Shown here piece after piece: positions 33,554 to 43,289 of a DNA stretch of 64,000 nt (position 1 is the first letter of the stretch; every line of letters begins with the position of its first letter). Location of the stretch: positions 1,612,001 to 1,676,000 of the forward strand of contig NZ_CP095487.1 of assembly GCF_023028345.1 (NCBI RefSeq). Direction: 5' to 3'. The notes under the pieces are model-generated. The model made no database searches. It saw only the letters and a program-made list of their open reading frames with translations, and had not been told where the DNA came from. This stretch comes from Halorientalis marina (GTDB lineage Archaea; Halobacteriota; Halobacteria; Halobacteriales; Haloarculaceae). Made by a program: the position numbers and the translations under genes.

Positions 33554-34530
33554 TACGGGACGCCGAACTGCGACCGGATCGCGTCGGCGATCTCCGCCAC
33601 GGACGGGAGCACCTCGTCTTCCAGCGGGGGGCTGAACGGGATCGGTACGTCCTCGACCCCGACCGTCTCCGGCGGCCCGTCGAAGTCGAAGAACTGCTCC
33701 TCGACGAGACGGTCGACGACGTATCCCTGCACGCCGTACTGTAGCGGCGTCTCGTCGACGACGACGAGCCGGCCCGTCTTCTCGACGCTCGCGCCGATCG
33801 TCTCCACGTCGAGCGGCGAGAAGGTCCGCGGACTGATCACCTCGACGGAGATGTCGGACAGTTCCTCGGCCGCCTCGACCGCCCGGTGGTACATCAACTG
33901 CGTCGCGACCACGGTCACGTCGTCGCCGGGCTGTTCGACGACGGCCTCGCCGAGCGGGAGCGTGTACTCCTCGTCGGGGACCTCGCCCTCAGTGCTCGTG
34001 AGGTACTTGTGGAAGAAGAAGGCCACCGGGTTGTCGTCCCGGATCGCGCTCTTGAGCAGCCCCTTCGCGTCGTAGGGCGTCGTCGCGGTGACCACGACCC
34101 AACCGGGGACGTTCCCCAGCCAGGCGTGGACGGACTGGGAGTGTTGCGCGCCCGAGGCGATGCCGGCCCCGGACGGCGCAAAGAGCGTCAGCGGCGCCTC
34201 GAGGTCCCCGCCGCTGATGTAGGGCATCTTCGGGATCTGGTTGAACGTCTCGTCGCCCGCCGTCGCCACGAAGTCCGCGAACTGGAGCTGTGCGACCGGC
34301 CGGAGCCCGCCGACCGCAGCACCCAGCGCGTGGCCGGCGATGCCGATCTCCGACAGCGGCGTGTCCCTGACGCGGTCCGTGCCGTACTTCTCCTGGAGGT
34401 CGCGCGTCTCGCCGAAGTTGCCGCCGAAGTCGCCGACGTCCTGCCCGGCGAGATACACCGACTCGTCGCGGGCCAGTTCCTCGTCGAGCGCCTCCCTGAT
34501 CGCGTCTACATAGCGGAGCGTCCGTGTCAC
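33550..34530 (-). CDS. Thiamine-diphosphate-dependent dehydrogenase E1 beta subunit
   Basis: This is a 326-residue E1 beta: AIREALDEEL, GQDVGDFGGNFGET, RVRDTPLSEIG with the activating glutamate, SGAQHSQSVHAW and the C-terminal VVVDETP segment. The start codon is GTG and overlaps the stop of E1 alpha in a GTGA, which implies translational coupling. This second E1 pair is clearly diverged from the pair at 12837-14795 and probably handles a different 2-oxoacid or diketone. Confidence 0.9.
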   Translation of the reverse strand: MTRTLRYVDAIREALDEELARDESVYLAGQDVGDFGGNFGETRDLQEKYGTDRVRDTPLSEIGIAGHALGAAVGGLRPVAQLQFADFVATAGDETFNQIPKMPYISGGDLEAPLTLFAPSGAGIASGAQHSQSVHAWLGNVPGWVVVTATTPYDAKGLLKSAIRDDNPVAFFFHKYLTSTEGEVPDEEYTLPLGEAVVEQPGDDVTVVATQLMYHRAVEAAEELSDISVEVISPRTFSPLDVETIGASVEKTGRLVVVDETPLQYGVQGYVVDRLVEEQFFDFDGPPETVGVEDVPIPFSPPLEDEVLPSVAEIADAIRSQFGVPY

Positions 34531-35543
34531 GCGTCCTCACCTCCCTGCCCGTACAGCGGCCGCTGGTACAGGTCGTCGTACGCCGTCTGTGGGTCGGGGT
34601 ACTCGCTCTCGCGGGCGAACGCGACGGCCTCCTCGGCCTCGGTCCTGATCTCCGCGTCGAGGTCCTCGTACTCGTCGTCGGTCAGCACGCCGTCCGCGAG
34701 CAGCCGCTCGCGGTAGTTCTCGAGCGGGTCACCCTCCTCGCGGATCCGCTCTCGCTCCTCCTCGCTCCGGTAGGTCTCCTTGTCGCCGCCGAAGTGGCCG
34801 ACGAGGCGATGGACGCGCGACTCGATGACCGATGGGCCCTCGCCGTTCCGGGCGCGTTCGACGGCGTCGGAGACCGCCTCGTAGACGCGCTCGACGTCCG
34901 TCCCGTCGATGGTCTCGGTCGGCATCGTGTGTGGGTCGCCGTAGTCCGACAGCTGCTCCGGCGGGAGCGCCTCCGCCGGCGTCGAGATGGCCCACTCGTT
35001 GTTCTCGATGACGAAGACGACGGGCAGGTTCCAGTAGGCGGCGAACACCAGCGCGGTGTGGAACGAGCCGCGGGAGGTCCCGCCGTCACCGACCGTACAG
35101 ACGACGACCGACCCCGTCTCGCGCTGTTGCTGTGCCAGGGCCAGTCCGACCGCGGGGTTCAGGCCGGAGCCGATGGTCGCCGCGTGTCCGTACAGGTGTC
35201 GGTCCACGTCCGAGACGTGCATCGACCCGCCTTTGCCGCCGTTCGAGCCCGTCTCTTTCCCGAACAGTTCCGCCATCACTTCGTCCATCGGGAGCCCCTT
35301 GGCGAGGTACTGGCCGTGGAGCCGGGCGCCGCCGACCGCCAGCCAGTCGTCGGTGTCCATCGCGCCACACATCCCGGCGTGAGACCCCTCGTGGCCCCGG
35401 CAGAGGTGCAGGAACCCCGGAATATCGCCCTCGTCGGAGGCCGCCTCAGCGGCCTCCTCGAAGCGCCGAATCCGAAGCATCTCTCTGAGAAGGTCGATAG
35501 CGGTATCCGTCGCTACCGTGACCGGATCGGTGTCTGTCTCCAT
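34527..35543 (-). CDS. Thiamine-diphosphate-dependent dehydrogenase E1 alpha subunit
   Basis: This 338-residue E1 alpha contains GFLHLCRGHEGSHAG, GARLHGQYLAKG and GGKGGSMH. The ThDP motif is GDGGTSRG at 152-159, running to Asn181-Asn182 in VIENNEWAIS. Unlike the first E1 alpha it keeps the standard GDG. The ATG at 35543 lies about 30 bp downstream of a weak minus-strand TATA-like TATTTCA. It is divergent from the lipoamide dehydrogenase gene and translationally coupled to E1 beta. Confidence 0.9.
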   Translation of the reverse strand: METDTDPVTVATDTAIDLLREMLRIRRFEEAAEAASDEGDIPGFLHLCRGHEGSHAGMCGAMDTDDWLAVGGARLHGQYLAKGLPMDEVMAELFGKETGSNGGKGGSMHVSDVDRHLYGHAATIGSGLNPAVGLALAQQQRETGSVVVCTVGDGGTSRGSFHTALVFAAYWNLPVVFVIENNEWAISTPAEALPPEQLSDYGDPHTMPTETIDGTDVERVYEAVSDAVERARNGEGPSVIESRVHRLVGHFGGDKETYRSEEERERIREEGDPLENYRERLLADGVLTDDEYEDLDAEIRTEAEEAVAFARESEYPDPQTAYDDLYQRPLYGQGGEDA

Positions 35544-35752
35544 GCGATAGTAGAACCAACGTCGACGTGGCGTGAAATAGGTTGTCCCCTGTCGGGACCC
35601 GACCGCGCTGCGCGTCGCGGTGCGGTCGCGAATGGGTCGTGTCCCCTCGGGGGAGGGTGCCCGTTCGGGCCGAACTCGGCGTCCGAATCGCCCGTGACAC
35701 CGACGACGCGACAACCCGTAGATTCAACACCCCGACCGTCGTTGGCAGCCCC

Positions 35753-37168
35753 ATGGCGGACAGTGACCACACCACTGAAACGAATGTACTGGTCGTCGGC
35801 GGCGGCCCCGGCGGCTACGTATCGGCCATTCGCGCAGCACAGTTGGGCTTGGACGTGACGCTCGTCGAGAAGGATGCCTACGGCGGGACCTGTCTCAACC
35901 GGGGATGCATTCCGTCGAAGGCACTCATCTCCGCGCTCGACCTGACCCACCGCGTCCGCGAGGGCGACCACATGGGCATCGACGCCGAGGTCAGCATCGA
36001 CATGGGGACGATGACGGACTGGAAGGACGACGTAGTCGACCGGCTCACGGGCGGCGTCGAGCAACTCTGTCGGGGGAGCGGCGTCACCCTGATGGAGGGG
36101 CGGGCGGCGTTCACCGGAGCGCACACCGCACGCGTCGAGTCCGACGGGGACGAGACGTCGATGACCTTCGAACACGCGATCCTCGCGACCGGGAGCAGGC
36201 CGATCGAGATCCCGGGGTTCGAGTTCGACGGCGACCGCATCCTCTCCTCGAAGCACGCGCTCGCGCTCGACGAGATGCCCGCGAGCATCGTCGTCGTCGG
36301 TGCGGGGTACATCGGGCTGGAACTGGCGACGGTGTTCGCCAAGGCCGGCAGCGACGTAACGGTCGTGGAAATGCTCGACCGGGCGTTGCCCCAGTACGAA
36401 CGGGACCTGACGCAGGTCGTCCAGGACCGCGCAACGGACCTCGGCATTGAGTTCGCCTTCGGCGAGGTCGCGAGCGACTGGTCGGCGACCGACGACGGTC
36501 TCACCCTCGTCACGGAGAACGAGGACGGGGCGACCGCGGAGTACGACGCCGAAAAGTGCCTCATCGCGGTGGGGCGAGAGCCGGTAACGGACACGGTTGA
36601 TCCGGCCGCCGCGGGGGTTGAGAGAGACGACGACGGGTTCTTCGTGACCGACGACCGCGCGCGGACCACCGTCGACCACGTCTACGCCGTGGGCGACGCG
36701 GCCGGCGAGCCGATGCTGGCACACAAGGGCATGATGGAAGGCGAGGTCGCCGCGGAGGTCATCGCGGGCGAACCCGCCGCGCTGGACCGGCAGGCCGTCC
36801 CGAAGGTCGTGTTCACGGACCCGGAGATTGCGACGGTCGGCATGACCGAAGACGAGGCCGAAACGGTCGGATTCGATCCGGCCGTCGGCGAGGTCCGGAT
36901 GGGAACCAACGGTCGCGCCCTCACCCGCGGCGACGACACGGGGTTCGTCCGCGTCGTCGCCGACACCGAGAACGGGTTCCTGCTCGGCGCCGCGATCGTC
37001 GCCCCCGAGGCGTCCGAACTGATCGGCGAGCTTGCGCTCGCCGTCGAGATGGGTGCCACGGTGACGGACGTGGTGTCAACGGTCCACGCGCACCCGACCC
37101 TCGCGGAGGCGGTCCGCGAAGCGGCCGCGAAGGTCACCGGCAGAGCGATCCACGCCATGAACCGCTGA
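35753..37168 (+). CDS. lpdA: Dihydrolipoyl dehydrogenase (E3)
   Basis: This 471-residue FAD/NAD disulfide oxidoreductase reoxidises dihydrolipoamide. FAD-binding GGGPGG is at 16-21 and the redox-active disulfide is GGTCLNRGCIPS (Cys47/Cys52). The NAD motif is GAGYIG, and the C-terminal dimer domain carries HAHPTLAE with His447 as base. It is the only E3 in the window, so it probably serves both E1/E2 sets. The ATG at 35753 begins the conserved N terminus. Confidence 0.94.
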   Translation: MADSDHTTETNVLVVGGGPGGYVSAIRAAQLGLDVTLVEKDAYGGTCLNRGCIPSKALISALDLTHRVREGDHMGIDAEVSIDMGTMTDWKDDVVDRLTGGVEQLCRGSGVTLMEGRAAFTGAHTARVESDGDETSMTFEHAILATGSRPIEIPGFEFDGDRILSSKHALALDEMPASIVVVGAGYIGLELATVFAKAGSDVTVVEMLDRALPQYERDLTQVVQDRATDLGIEFAFGEVASDWSATDDGLTLVTENEDGATAEYDAEKCLIAVGREPVTDTVDPAAAGVERDDDGFFVTDDRARTTVDHVYAVGDAAGEPMLAHKGMMEGEVAAEVIAGEPAALDRQAVPKVVFTDPEIATVGMTEDEAETVGFDPAVGEVRMGTNGRALTRGDDTGFVRVVADTENGFLLGAAIVAPEASELIGELALAVEMGATVTDVVSTVHAHPTLAEAVREAAAKVTGRAIHAMNR

Positions 37169-37425
37169 TATCGCCATCGTTCAGGCCCAACGGACTCGAA
37201 ACGCCGGCCGTCCGTTGCCGCCCTCGCCACGCGAACGACGCACGGAACCGACGAGGCCGATACCCGGAAGGCGACGCCGAAGTAATGTTGTCACTCCCTC
37301 ACTTTTTGGCGGCGTATTTCCCGCTGATTCGCTCCTCTGGTCGCCGCTCTGCCCCGCACCCTTCCGATCTGTCGATCTCAGGATTTCCGAAGCTCGAGCG
37401 AAAGTATAAAATTTCCATCAAACAT

Positions 37426-37433
37426 GTTTATAT
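37426..37433 (+). promoter_or_regulatory. TATA box for the Liv-type transporter operon
   Basis: GTTTATAT lies about 38 bp before the ATG at 37467. A second AT-rich box, AAAGTATAAAATT, is at 37402-37414. Either could drive the five-gene operon. Confidence 0.45.
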
Positions 37434-37466
37434 GGATGACATCAGCAAAGACTGATAGACGGTACC

Positions 37467-38729
37467 ATGACAGACGGAAGTCAGCACATCGGGCTAAATC
37501 GACGAACTGTTCTCAAGTCTCTCGGGGCCGGCGGTGCGGCGTCACTGCTCGCGGGTTGTAGCGGCGGCGGCGGTGGTGGTGGGGGCGAGATCGGAGACAC
37601 CCTCACCATCGGGTTACTAGCTCCGCTCTCGGGCGCGTACGGGTTTGCCGGGGAATTCCAGCGCCAGGGGATGGAACTCGCCTTCGAGGAACTAAACTCG
37701 TCGGACGAGGTTTTCCCGGACACGACGCTCGAGTTGGTCCGCGGGGACACGGAGACGGACCCGGACACCGGGCTGTCCGAGGCCCGCCGGCTGTATCAGC
37801 AGGAGGACATCGACGTCTTCGCCGGTTGTACGAGCAGTTCCGTCGCGTCCGTGGTCAGCGAATACGCCAACAACAACAACATCATTTTCTCGATGATCCA
37901 GTCGGCGGACAGGGCGTTGACGTCCGGCGAGAACTGTCGGGCGAGCTCTTACAGACCGAACCCCCACACCCACCAGGCGGGACGACTCGCCGGGAACTGG
38001 TGTACGGACCAGTTCGGCGAGCGTGCGTTCATTCTGCACCAGGACTACAGTTACGGGACCGCGACCCGCGACGCGGTTGAACAGGGTATCAGCGAGGCCG
38101 GCGGGACGGTCGTCGACACGGCCGCCGTCCCGCTCGGGAACCAGCAGTTCCAGTCGGTCATCGACCGCATCGAATCGACCGACATCGACTGGCTGCTGTT
38201 CGGCATCACCGGGAGCGGGTCGACCGCGTTCCTGACCCAGGCGGCCAACCGCGGCCTCGACATACCCATGGGGAATCAGAGTCTCCCCTCGTACGCGACC
38301 GGCGAGGTGGGTCCGGACATCATCAACCAGTTCAGCGAGCTCTACCGGACACCGGCGCTCTACACGCGGGAGATCGACACCCAGCGCAACAGTGAACACG
38401 TCAGCGCCTTCGAGGAGATGCACGGCCACCCACCGAACTACAGTTCCGAAACGGGATACATGGTCGGCCGGTTCCTGGGTGAAGGGCTTCACGAGGCGGG
38501 GACGCTCGACGTGGAGGAAGCCCGGAGCACCCTCGAAGGCTTCACGGTCGAGAGCGCGCGTGGCTCCAACACGATTCGGGAGTGTGACCACCAGGGAACG
38601 CCGCCGCTGTACATCGCCAAAGTCACTGGCGTCGACGAAGAGGTGGGCCTCGGGACCCACGAAATCGTCGATCAGTTCGACAGCGCGGAGTACACCGATT
38701 CCTGCTCCGACATCGAGTGTCAGCTCTAA
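37467..38729 (+). CDS. Branched-chain amino acid-type ABC transporter substrate-binding lipoprotein
   Basis: This 420-residue type I periplasmic-binding-fold (LivK-like) protein has a Tat signal with twin arginines (NRRTVLKSLG, Arg12-Arg13) and a lipobox, LLAGC, with Cys31 as lipidation site, then a Gly-rich spacer. The mature domain begins DTLTIGLLAPLSGAYGFAGEFQ and contains GCTSSSVAS, the ligand-loop region. Proteins of this class bind branched amino acids but also many aromatic, short-chain or amide ligands. It is first in the operon with two ATPases and two permeases. Its catabolic setting suggests uptake of the island's growth substrate (inference). Confidence 0.92.
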   Translation: MTDGSQHIGLNRRTVLKSLGAGGAASLLAGCSGGGGGGGGEIGDTLTIGLLAPLSGAYGFAGEFQRQGMELAFEELNSSDEVFPDTTLELVRGDTETDPDTGLSEARRLYQQEDIDVFAGCTSSSVASVVSEYANNNNIIFSMIQSADRALTSGENCRASSYRPNPHTHQAGRLAGNWCTDQFGERAFILHQDYSYGTATRDAVEQGISEAGGTVVDTAAVPLGNQQFQSVIDRIESTDIDWLLFGITGSGSTAFLTQAANRGLDIPMGNQSLPSYATGEVGPDIINQFSELYRTPALYTREIDTQRNSEHVSAFEEMHGHPPNYSSETGYMVGRFLGEGLHEAGTLDVEEARSTLEGFTVESARGSNTIRECDHQGTPPLYIAKVTGVDEEVGLGTHEIVDQFDSAEYTDSCSDIECQL

Positions 38730-38744
38730 TCCCAGAACCTGGAC

Positions 38745-39497
38745 ATGAGTGACTCAGCAGTCCTGCACACAGAAGACCTCACCAAGAAGTTCGGCGAGCT
38801 GGTCGCCGTCGACGGGGTCAGCTGGAGTGTCGACGCAGGGGCGACGAAAGCGATCATCGGGCCAAACGGCGCCGGGAAGAGTACGTTCTTCAACCTGGTG
38901 AGCGGTGTTCTGTCGCCGACGAGCGGGAACGTCTCGTTCAACGGCGAGCCGATCGCTAGCAAAAAGGAACACGAGATCGCCAGGCTCGGACTGATCAAAA
39001 CGTTCCAGCAGACGAACATTTACGAGGAGAGCACCGTCTTCGAGAACATCCGCATCGCGGCCCAGATGAAGGAGACGACCTTCAATATGTGGGCACGGGC
39101 GGACAGCCTGACCTCGGTTACCGAACGGACGGAGGAGATTCTATCGCGGCTCGGACTCGACGCCGAGCGGGACCGGACTGCCAGTGACCTGCCACACGGC
39201 CTCCAGCGAAAGGTCGAAGTGGGGATCGCGCTCGCGACAGAGCCTGACGTCATCCTCTTCGACGAACCGATCGCCGGGATGTCCGAGGAAGGTCGCCACG
39301 AGATGCTCGAAGTCCTCTCGGAAATATCGGCGGACCCCTCGCTGACAATCGTCATCACCGAGCACGACTTCGATTTCATCATGGATATCGCCGACGAGGT
39401 GACCGTGCTCCATCAGGGAGCGGTCCTGACGGAGGGGACGCCCGACGAGATCACGAAAAATGACCAGGTACAGGAAGTGTACCTGGGAGGTGAATGA
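38745..39497 (+). CDS. LivG-type ABC transporter ATP-binding protein
   Basis: This is a 250-residue ATPase. Walker A is GPNGAGKST and Walker B is VILFDEP. The signature, LPHGLQRKVEVG, is the shortened form seen in LivG-type subunits, and the switch histidine is in TEHDF. It follows the substrate-binding gene by 15 bp and overlaps the LivF-type gene through ATGA. Confidence 0.93.
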   Translation: MSDSAVLHTEDLTKKFGELVAVDGVSWSVDAGATKAIIGPNGAGKSTFFNLVSGVLSPTSGNVSFNGEPIASKKEHEIARLGLIKTFQQTNIYEESTVFENIRIAAQMKETTFNMWARADSLTSVTERTEEILSRLGLDAERDRTASDLPHGLQRKVEVGIALATEPDVILFDEPIAGMSEEGRHEMLEVLSEISADPSLTIVITEHDFDFIMDIADEVTVLHQGAVLTEGTPDEITKNDQVQEVYLGGE

Positions 39498-40195
39498 TGT
39501 TGGAAATAGAATCCGTTGACGGTTACTACGGGAAAAGTCATATCCTCAAGGGACTGTCCCTCGAGGTCGGCGACGACGAAATCGTCGCCCTGCTCGGCCG
39601 CAACGGGGCCGGGAAGACGACGACCTACCGCGGGATCATGGGCGTGCTCCCCCGGATCGAGGGGCGAATCACGATGCACGGCGAGGATATCACGGGACTG
39701 CCCCCGGACGAGGTGTACAACCGGAACATCTCCTGGATCCCCGAGCGGCGTCGGATTTTCGCCAATCTCGACGTCCAGGAGAACCTCGAGATGGGCCTGA
39801 CCGACAGGTCGGAACGCGAGTCCCGCTTCCAGGAGGTGTTCGACCTATTTCCGCGCCTCGAGGAGCGCCTCGACCAGCAGGCCGGAACGCTGAGCGGCGG
39901 CGAACAGCAGATGTTGGCCATCGGGCGCGCCCTCGTTAGCCACCCGGACCTCATACTAGTCGACGAACCGTTTGAGGGCCTGATGCCCACGCTCGTCGAC
40001 GACGTCGCCGACGCACTGGCCAAACTGGCCGAAGGAGACGTTGCCATGTTAATCGCTGATCAACGGACGGAAGAGACACTCGAACTGGCAGACAGCGCGT
40101 ACATCATCGAAAACGGACGGATCGTCCACTCGGACTCGGCGGCGGGGGTCGCCTCCGACGGCGACCTCCAAGAGAAGTATCTGGGGGTGCAGTGA
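39494..40195 (+). CDS. LivF-type ABC transporter ATP-binding protein
   Basis: This 233-residue ATPase has Walker A GRNGAGKTT, signature LSGGEQQML and Walker B LILVDEPFEGL. The switch position is degenerate (IADQRTEETL), as is common in LivF. It starts at an ATG overlapping the LivG-type stop, with a second ATG directly after it. It pairs with the LivG-type ATPase as the heterodimeric motor. Confidence 0.93.
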   Translation: MMLEIESVDGYYGKSHILKGLSLEVGDDEIVALLGRNGAGKTTTYRGIMGVLPRIEGRITMHGEDITGLPPDEVYNRNISWIPERRRIFANLDVQENLEMGLTDRSERESRFQEVFDLFPRLEERLDQQAGTLSGGEQQMLAIGRALVSHPDLILVDEPFEGLMPTLVDDVADALAKLAEGDVAMLIADQRTEETLELADSAYIIENGRIVHSDSAAGVASDGDLQEKYLGVQ

Positions 40196-41085
40196 CGATG
40201 TCGACCCTCCATCCGTTGATCATCACACCGCTTCTCGACGGGCTCAGCTGGGGCGTCATGCTCGTCCTCATCTCGATGGGACTGACCCTCATCTTCGGGT
40301 TCCTCGAGGTCGTCAACTTCGCCCACGGCGGCTACTACATGCTGGGTGGCTACATGGCGTTCGTCTCCGTCAACGCTGGCTTCGGGTTCGTCCCCGGTGT
40401 CCTCGGTGCGATCGTCGTGATCACGCTGCTCGGGGTCCTGACCGAACGACTGGTGTTGAAACCGTCGTACGACTTCGGGCCCATCACACAACTGCTCATC
40501 ATGGTCGGCGTGGCCCTGATAATCGAGGGCGCCGTGGTCTTGATCTGGGGAGAACAGAGCAAGGGCGTCTCGATCCCGGACCTGCTCTCGGGCTCCGTCA
40601 GCTTCCTCGGCGTGACGTACCCGATCTACCGACTCACGATCATGACGATCGGAGCTATCGTGATCGTCGCCGTCTGGCTGTTCCTTCAGCGGAGCCGCGT
40701 GGGCCTCGTCATCCGGGCTAGCCTCACCGACAAGGAGATGGCTCGCTCGTTTGGCAACGATATCCCGACCATCTATACGCTCGTGTTCGCCGGCGGCGTC
40801 GCGACTGCCGCGCTGGCCGGGGCGCTGATGACGCCGATCCGCGGTATCGGGCCCGGAACCGGTGCGACGATCCTGCTCCAGGCGTTCATCGTCGTCGTCG
40901 TCGGTGGCCTCGGTAGCTACCGCGGGAGCGTCATCGCGGGACTCGGACTCGGGATGCTCGACATCCTGGTTGTCCGGTACGTCTCGTTCCGGCTGGGTGG
41001 CATTACCATCATCGCCGCGCTCCTCGTGGTCCTGCTCATCAAACCCCGTGGCCTGTTCGGTGTCCAGGGGGTGATGCAGGAATGA
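40192..41085 (+). CDS. LivH-type ABC transporter permease
   Basis: This 297-residue integral membrane protein has about eight hydrophobic helices and the LivH hallmarks LTLIFGFLEVVNFAHGGYYMLG and VVVVGGLGSYRGSVIAG. The listed start is a GTG overlapping the LivF-type stop (GTGA); an ATG two codons later (40198) is equally possible. It forms the membrane channel with the LivM-type permease. Confidence 0.92.
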   Translation: MTMSTLHPLIITPLLDGLSWGVMLVLISMGLTLIFGFLEVVNFAHGGYYMLGGYMAFVSVNAGFGFVPGVLGAIVVITLLGVLTERLVLKPSYDFGPITQLLIMVGVALIIEGAVVLIWGEQSKGVSIPDLLSGSVSFLGVTYPIYRLTIMTIGAIVIVAVWLFLQRSRVGLVIRASLTDKEMARSFGNDIPTIYTLVFAGGVATAALAGALMTPIRGIGPGTGATILLQAFIVVVVGGLGSYRGSVIAGLGLGMLDILVVRYVSFRLGGITIIAALLVVLLIKPRGLFGVQGVMQE

Positions 41086-42044
41086 GCGTCCGCACTGCCG
41101 TCACCGACGGGGAGGTCGGCCTGCCGACGATCGGTATCGGGATCGCCGTCTTCGTCCTCTTCCTCGCGCTCCCGTTGTTTCTCGGCGAGTTCGAGGTGGG
41201 CATCCTCACCCGGATACTGATCCTCGCGATATTCGCGCTCGCGTTCAACATCGCGTTCGGCTTCACGAACCTCCCGTCTTTCGGGCACGCGGCCTTCTTC
41301 GGGGTCGGTGCCTACGGGATGGCCCTGACCATGGAGTACCTGGAGCCGGGGTCGATCTTCATCCCGCTCATCGTCGCACTGTTCGCGGCGTTCGTGCTCA
41401 GCGTGATCATGGGACTCGCATCGCTCCGCGGGAAGGGTATCTACTTCTCGCTGCTGACGTTCGCGTTCGCGCAGTTCCTCTACGAGGTCGTGTTCCGGTG
41501 GACCGAGTTCACCGGCGGCTCGGACGGCGTCATCCTGTTTGCGCCCACCGTCTTCGGGTTCTCCATTTCCGGGCCGGTGAACGTCTACTACATCTCGCTG
41601 GTACTCCTCGCCGTGTTCATCGTCGGGATGTACCGCCTCCTCAACTCGCCGTTCGGGAAAGTGATGGCGGCGGTCCGAAAGAACGACGAGCGAACGGGCG
41701 CGGTCGGCTATCCGGTCAAGCGCGTGCAGCTGACCGTGTTCGTCATGTCCGGGACGCTGGCGAGCCTCGCGGGGATGTTGCAGGCAGTGAGTAACATCTT
41801 CGTCTCGCCGAGCACCCTGTTCTATCAGCAGTCCATCGACGCGCTCGTCGTCACGATTATCGGCGGGAGCACGACGCTTCTCGGCCCGGTCATCGGCTCG
41901 TTCATCCTCGTCCTACTCCGGGAAGGGACCCGAGAGCTGGCGAACATCGGGACGATCCTGACCGGCGTCATCTTCATCGGCATCATCCTGCTGGCCCAGG
42001 ACGGCGTCATCGGAGAGATCCGGAACTACTTCGAAGAGGAGTAA
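41082..42044 (+). CDS. LivM-type ABC transporter permease
   Basis: This 320-residue permease has roughly nine to ten hydrophobic helices. LivM hallmarks are ALAFNIAFGFTNLPSFGHAAFF, LRGKGIYFSLLTFAFAQ and IIGGSTTLLGPVIGSF. It starts in an ATGA overlap with the LivH-type gene and closes the operon. The last 70 bp before the convergent MFS gene show no obvious terminator apart from GC-rich sequence. Confidence 0.92.
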   Translation: MSVRTAVTDGEVGLPTIGIGIAVFVLFLALPLFLGEFEVGILTRILILAIFALAFNIAFGFTNLPSFGHAAFFGVGAYGMALTMEYLEPGSIFIPLIVALFAAFVLSVIMGLASLRGKGIYFSLLTFAFAQFLYEVVFRWTEFTGGSDGVILFAPTVFGFSISGPVNVYYISLVLLAVFIVGMYRLLNSPFGKVMAAVRKNDERTGAVGYPVKRVQLTVFVMSGTLASLAGMLQAVSNIFVSPSTLFYQQSIDALVVTIIGGSTTLLGPVIGSFILVLLREGTRELANIGTILTGVIFIGIILLAQDGVIGEIRNYFEEE

Positions 42045-42116
42045 CGCCGTCGGCCAGGCCGTTTTCGCCGCTCGTTTCTCCTGCTCCTGTCCGGACGGGG
42101 CGGCCGCCGTCGCCGG

Positions 42117-43289
42117 TCAGCCCGACTCGACGACGAGGGCGACGAGTGCGATACCGGCGACACCGACGAGGACGTAGACGCCGAACGCGAGCGACCACGA
42201 GAGCGTCTCGATGAGCCAGCCGCCGAGGATGGGCGACAGGAGCGAGCCGGAGAATCCGACGGTCCCGAACACCGCGAGCGCGGTGCCGCCGGTCCCGTCC
42301 TCGGCGAGCTCCTGGACGTAGATGAAGTAGATACCCATCGCGAACTGGAGGACGAACCCGATCAGCAGGAGCGACAGCGCGAAGACGAGCAGCGACGGCG
42401 CACGCGTGATCGCCGCGAGTACCGGGAGGACGACGATAATCGCACCGGCGACGACCGGTCGACGCCGGCCGCCGAGACGGTCCGACAGCCACCCGCCGCC
42501 GGGCCGGCCCAGCACGCCCATGACCGGGACGAGCGCGGCGATCGCGCCGGCGTTCTGGAGCGACAGCGACAGCACCTCCGTCCCGTAGGTCGGCATCCAC
42601 GAGTTCAGGAAAAAGTAGAGCGCGTACGTACAGGCCGCTGAGGCCGACATGAAGAGGATGTTCCGGTCCGTGAGGACGCGTCGGATCGTCTCGATCCCGA
42701 TGTCACCGTCGCTCCGAATCGGGTCGGGCGTCGAGAGGTAAAACAGCAGGGAGCCGACGACGGAGAGGCCGGCGTAGACCACGAACGAGGGGTCGAGACC
42801 GAGCGTGGTGGCGAACCGCGGGGTCGCGAACTGCCCGAGCGCCACGCCAAGCGGTGCACTCGCGGTGAAGACCGTCGTCGCGAACCCGCGGCGGCCCGGG
42901 GGGAACGTCTCCGCGATCACCTTCGCACCCATCGTGAACAGGAAGATCGAGCAGACCCCGGCCACGAACCGCGTGGCGAGCCACGTCGGATAACTCCCCG
43001 CGAAGACGCCGAGGGACGTCGCCACCGCGAACCCGACGGTCCCGCCGAACAGGAGCGCTCGGTTGTCGTACCGGTCCATCAGGTACCCGCCCGGGATCTG
43101 CAGGAGGACGGCGCCGAAAAGCGGGACGCTCACCGCCAACCCGGCGGCCGTCTTCGTTATCCCGTAGGTCTCGATGAGGAGCGGGACCACGCTCGCCGGC
43201 GCGATCAGGTACGCGTTGATCCCCGTCGAGGACACGAAACACGCCGCCAGCAGGAGGAACGGACGGGTGCTGCGCAGCGACCGCATCAT
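42117..43289 (-). CDS. MFS transporter
   Basis: This is a 390-residue major facilitator with twelve predicted hydrophobic segments. The loop 2-3 motif is GGYLMDRYDNRALLFGG, and its counterpart in the second half is GGGWLSDRLGGRRRP. The repeat pattern resembles nitrate/nitrite- and organic-anion-type MFS importers. It may import or export a pathway acid. The first two codons are both ATG. Confidence 0.88.
   Translation of the reverse strand: MMRSLRSTRPFLLLAACFVSSTGINAYLIAPASVVPLLIETYGITKTAAGLAVSVPLFGAVLLQIPGGYLMDRYDNRALLFGGTVGFAVATSLGVFAGSYPTWLATRFVAGVCSIFLFTMGAKVIAETFPPGRRGFATTVFTASAPLGVALGQFATPRFATTLGLDPSFVVYAGLSVVGSLLFYLSTPDPIRSDGDIGIETIRRVLTDRNILFMSASAACTYALYFFLNSWMPTYGTEVLSLSLQNAGAIAALVPVMGVLGRPGGGWLSDRLGGRRRPVVAGAIIVVLPVLAAITRAPSLLVFALSLLLIGFVLQFAMGIYFIYVQELAEDGTGGTALAVFGTVGFSGSLLSPILGGWLIETLSWSLAFGVYVLVGVAGIALVALVVESG

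Noticed and set aside
37467..42044. Naming the operon as a true branched-chain amino acid importer
   Set aside because: The architecture is Liv-type, but this family transports many ligands and no residue visible here fixes the substrate.
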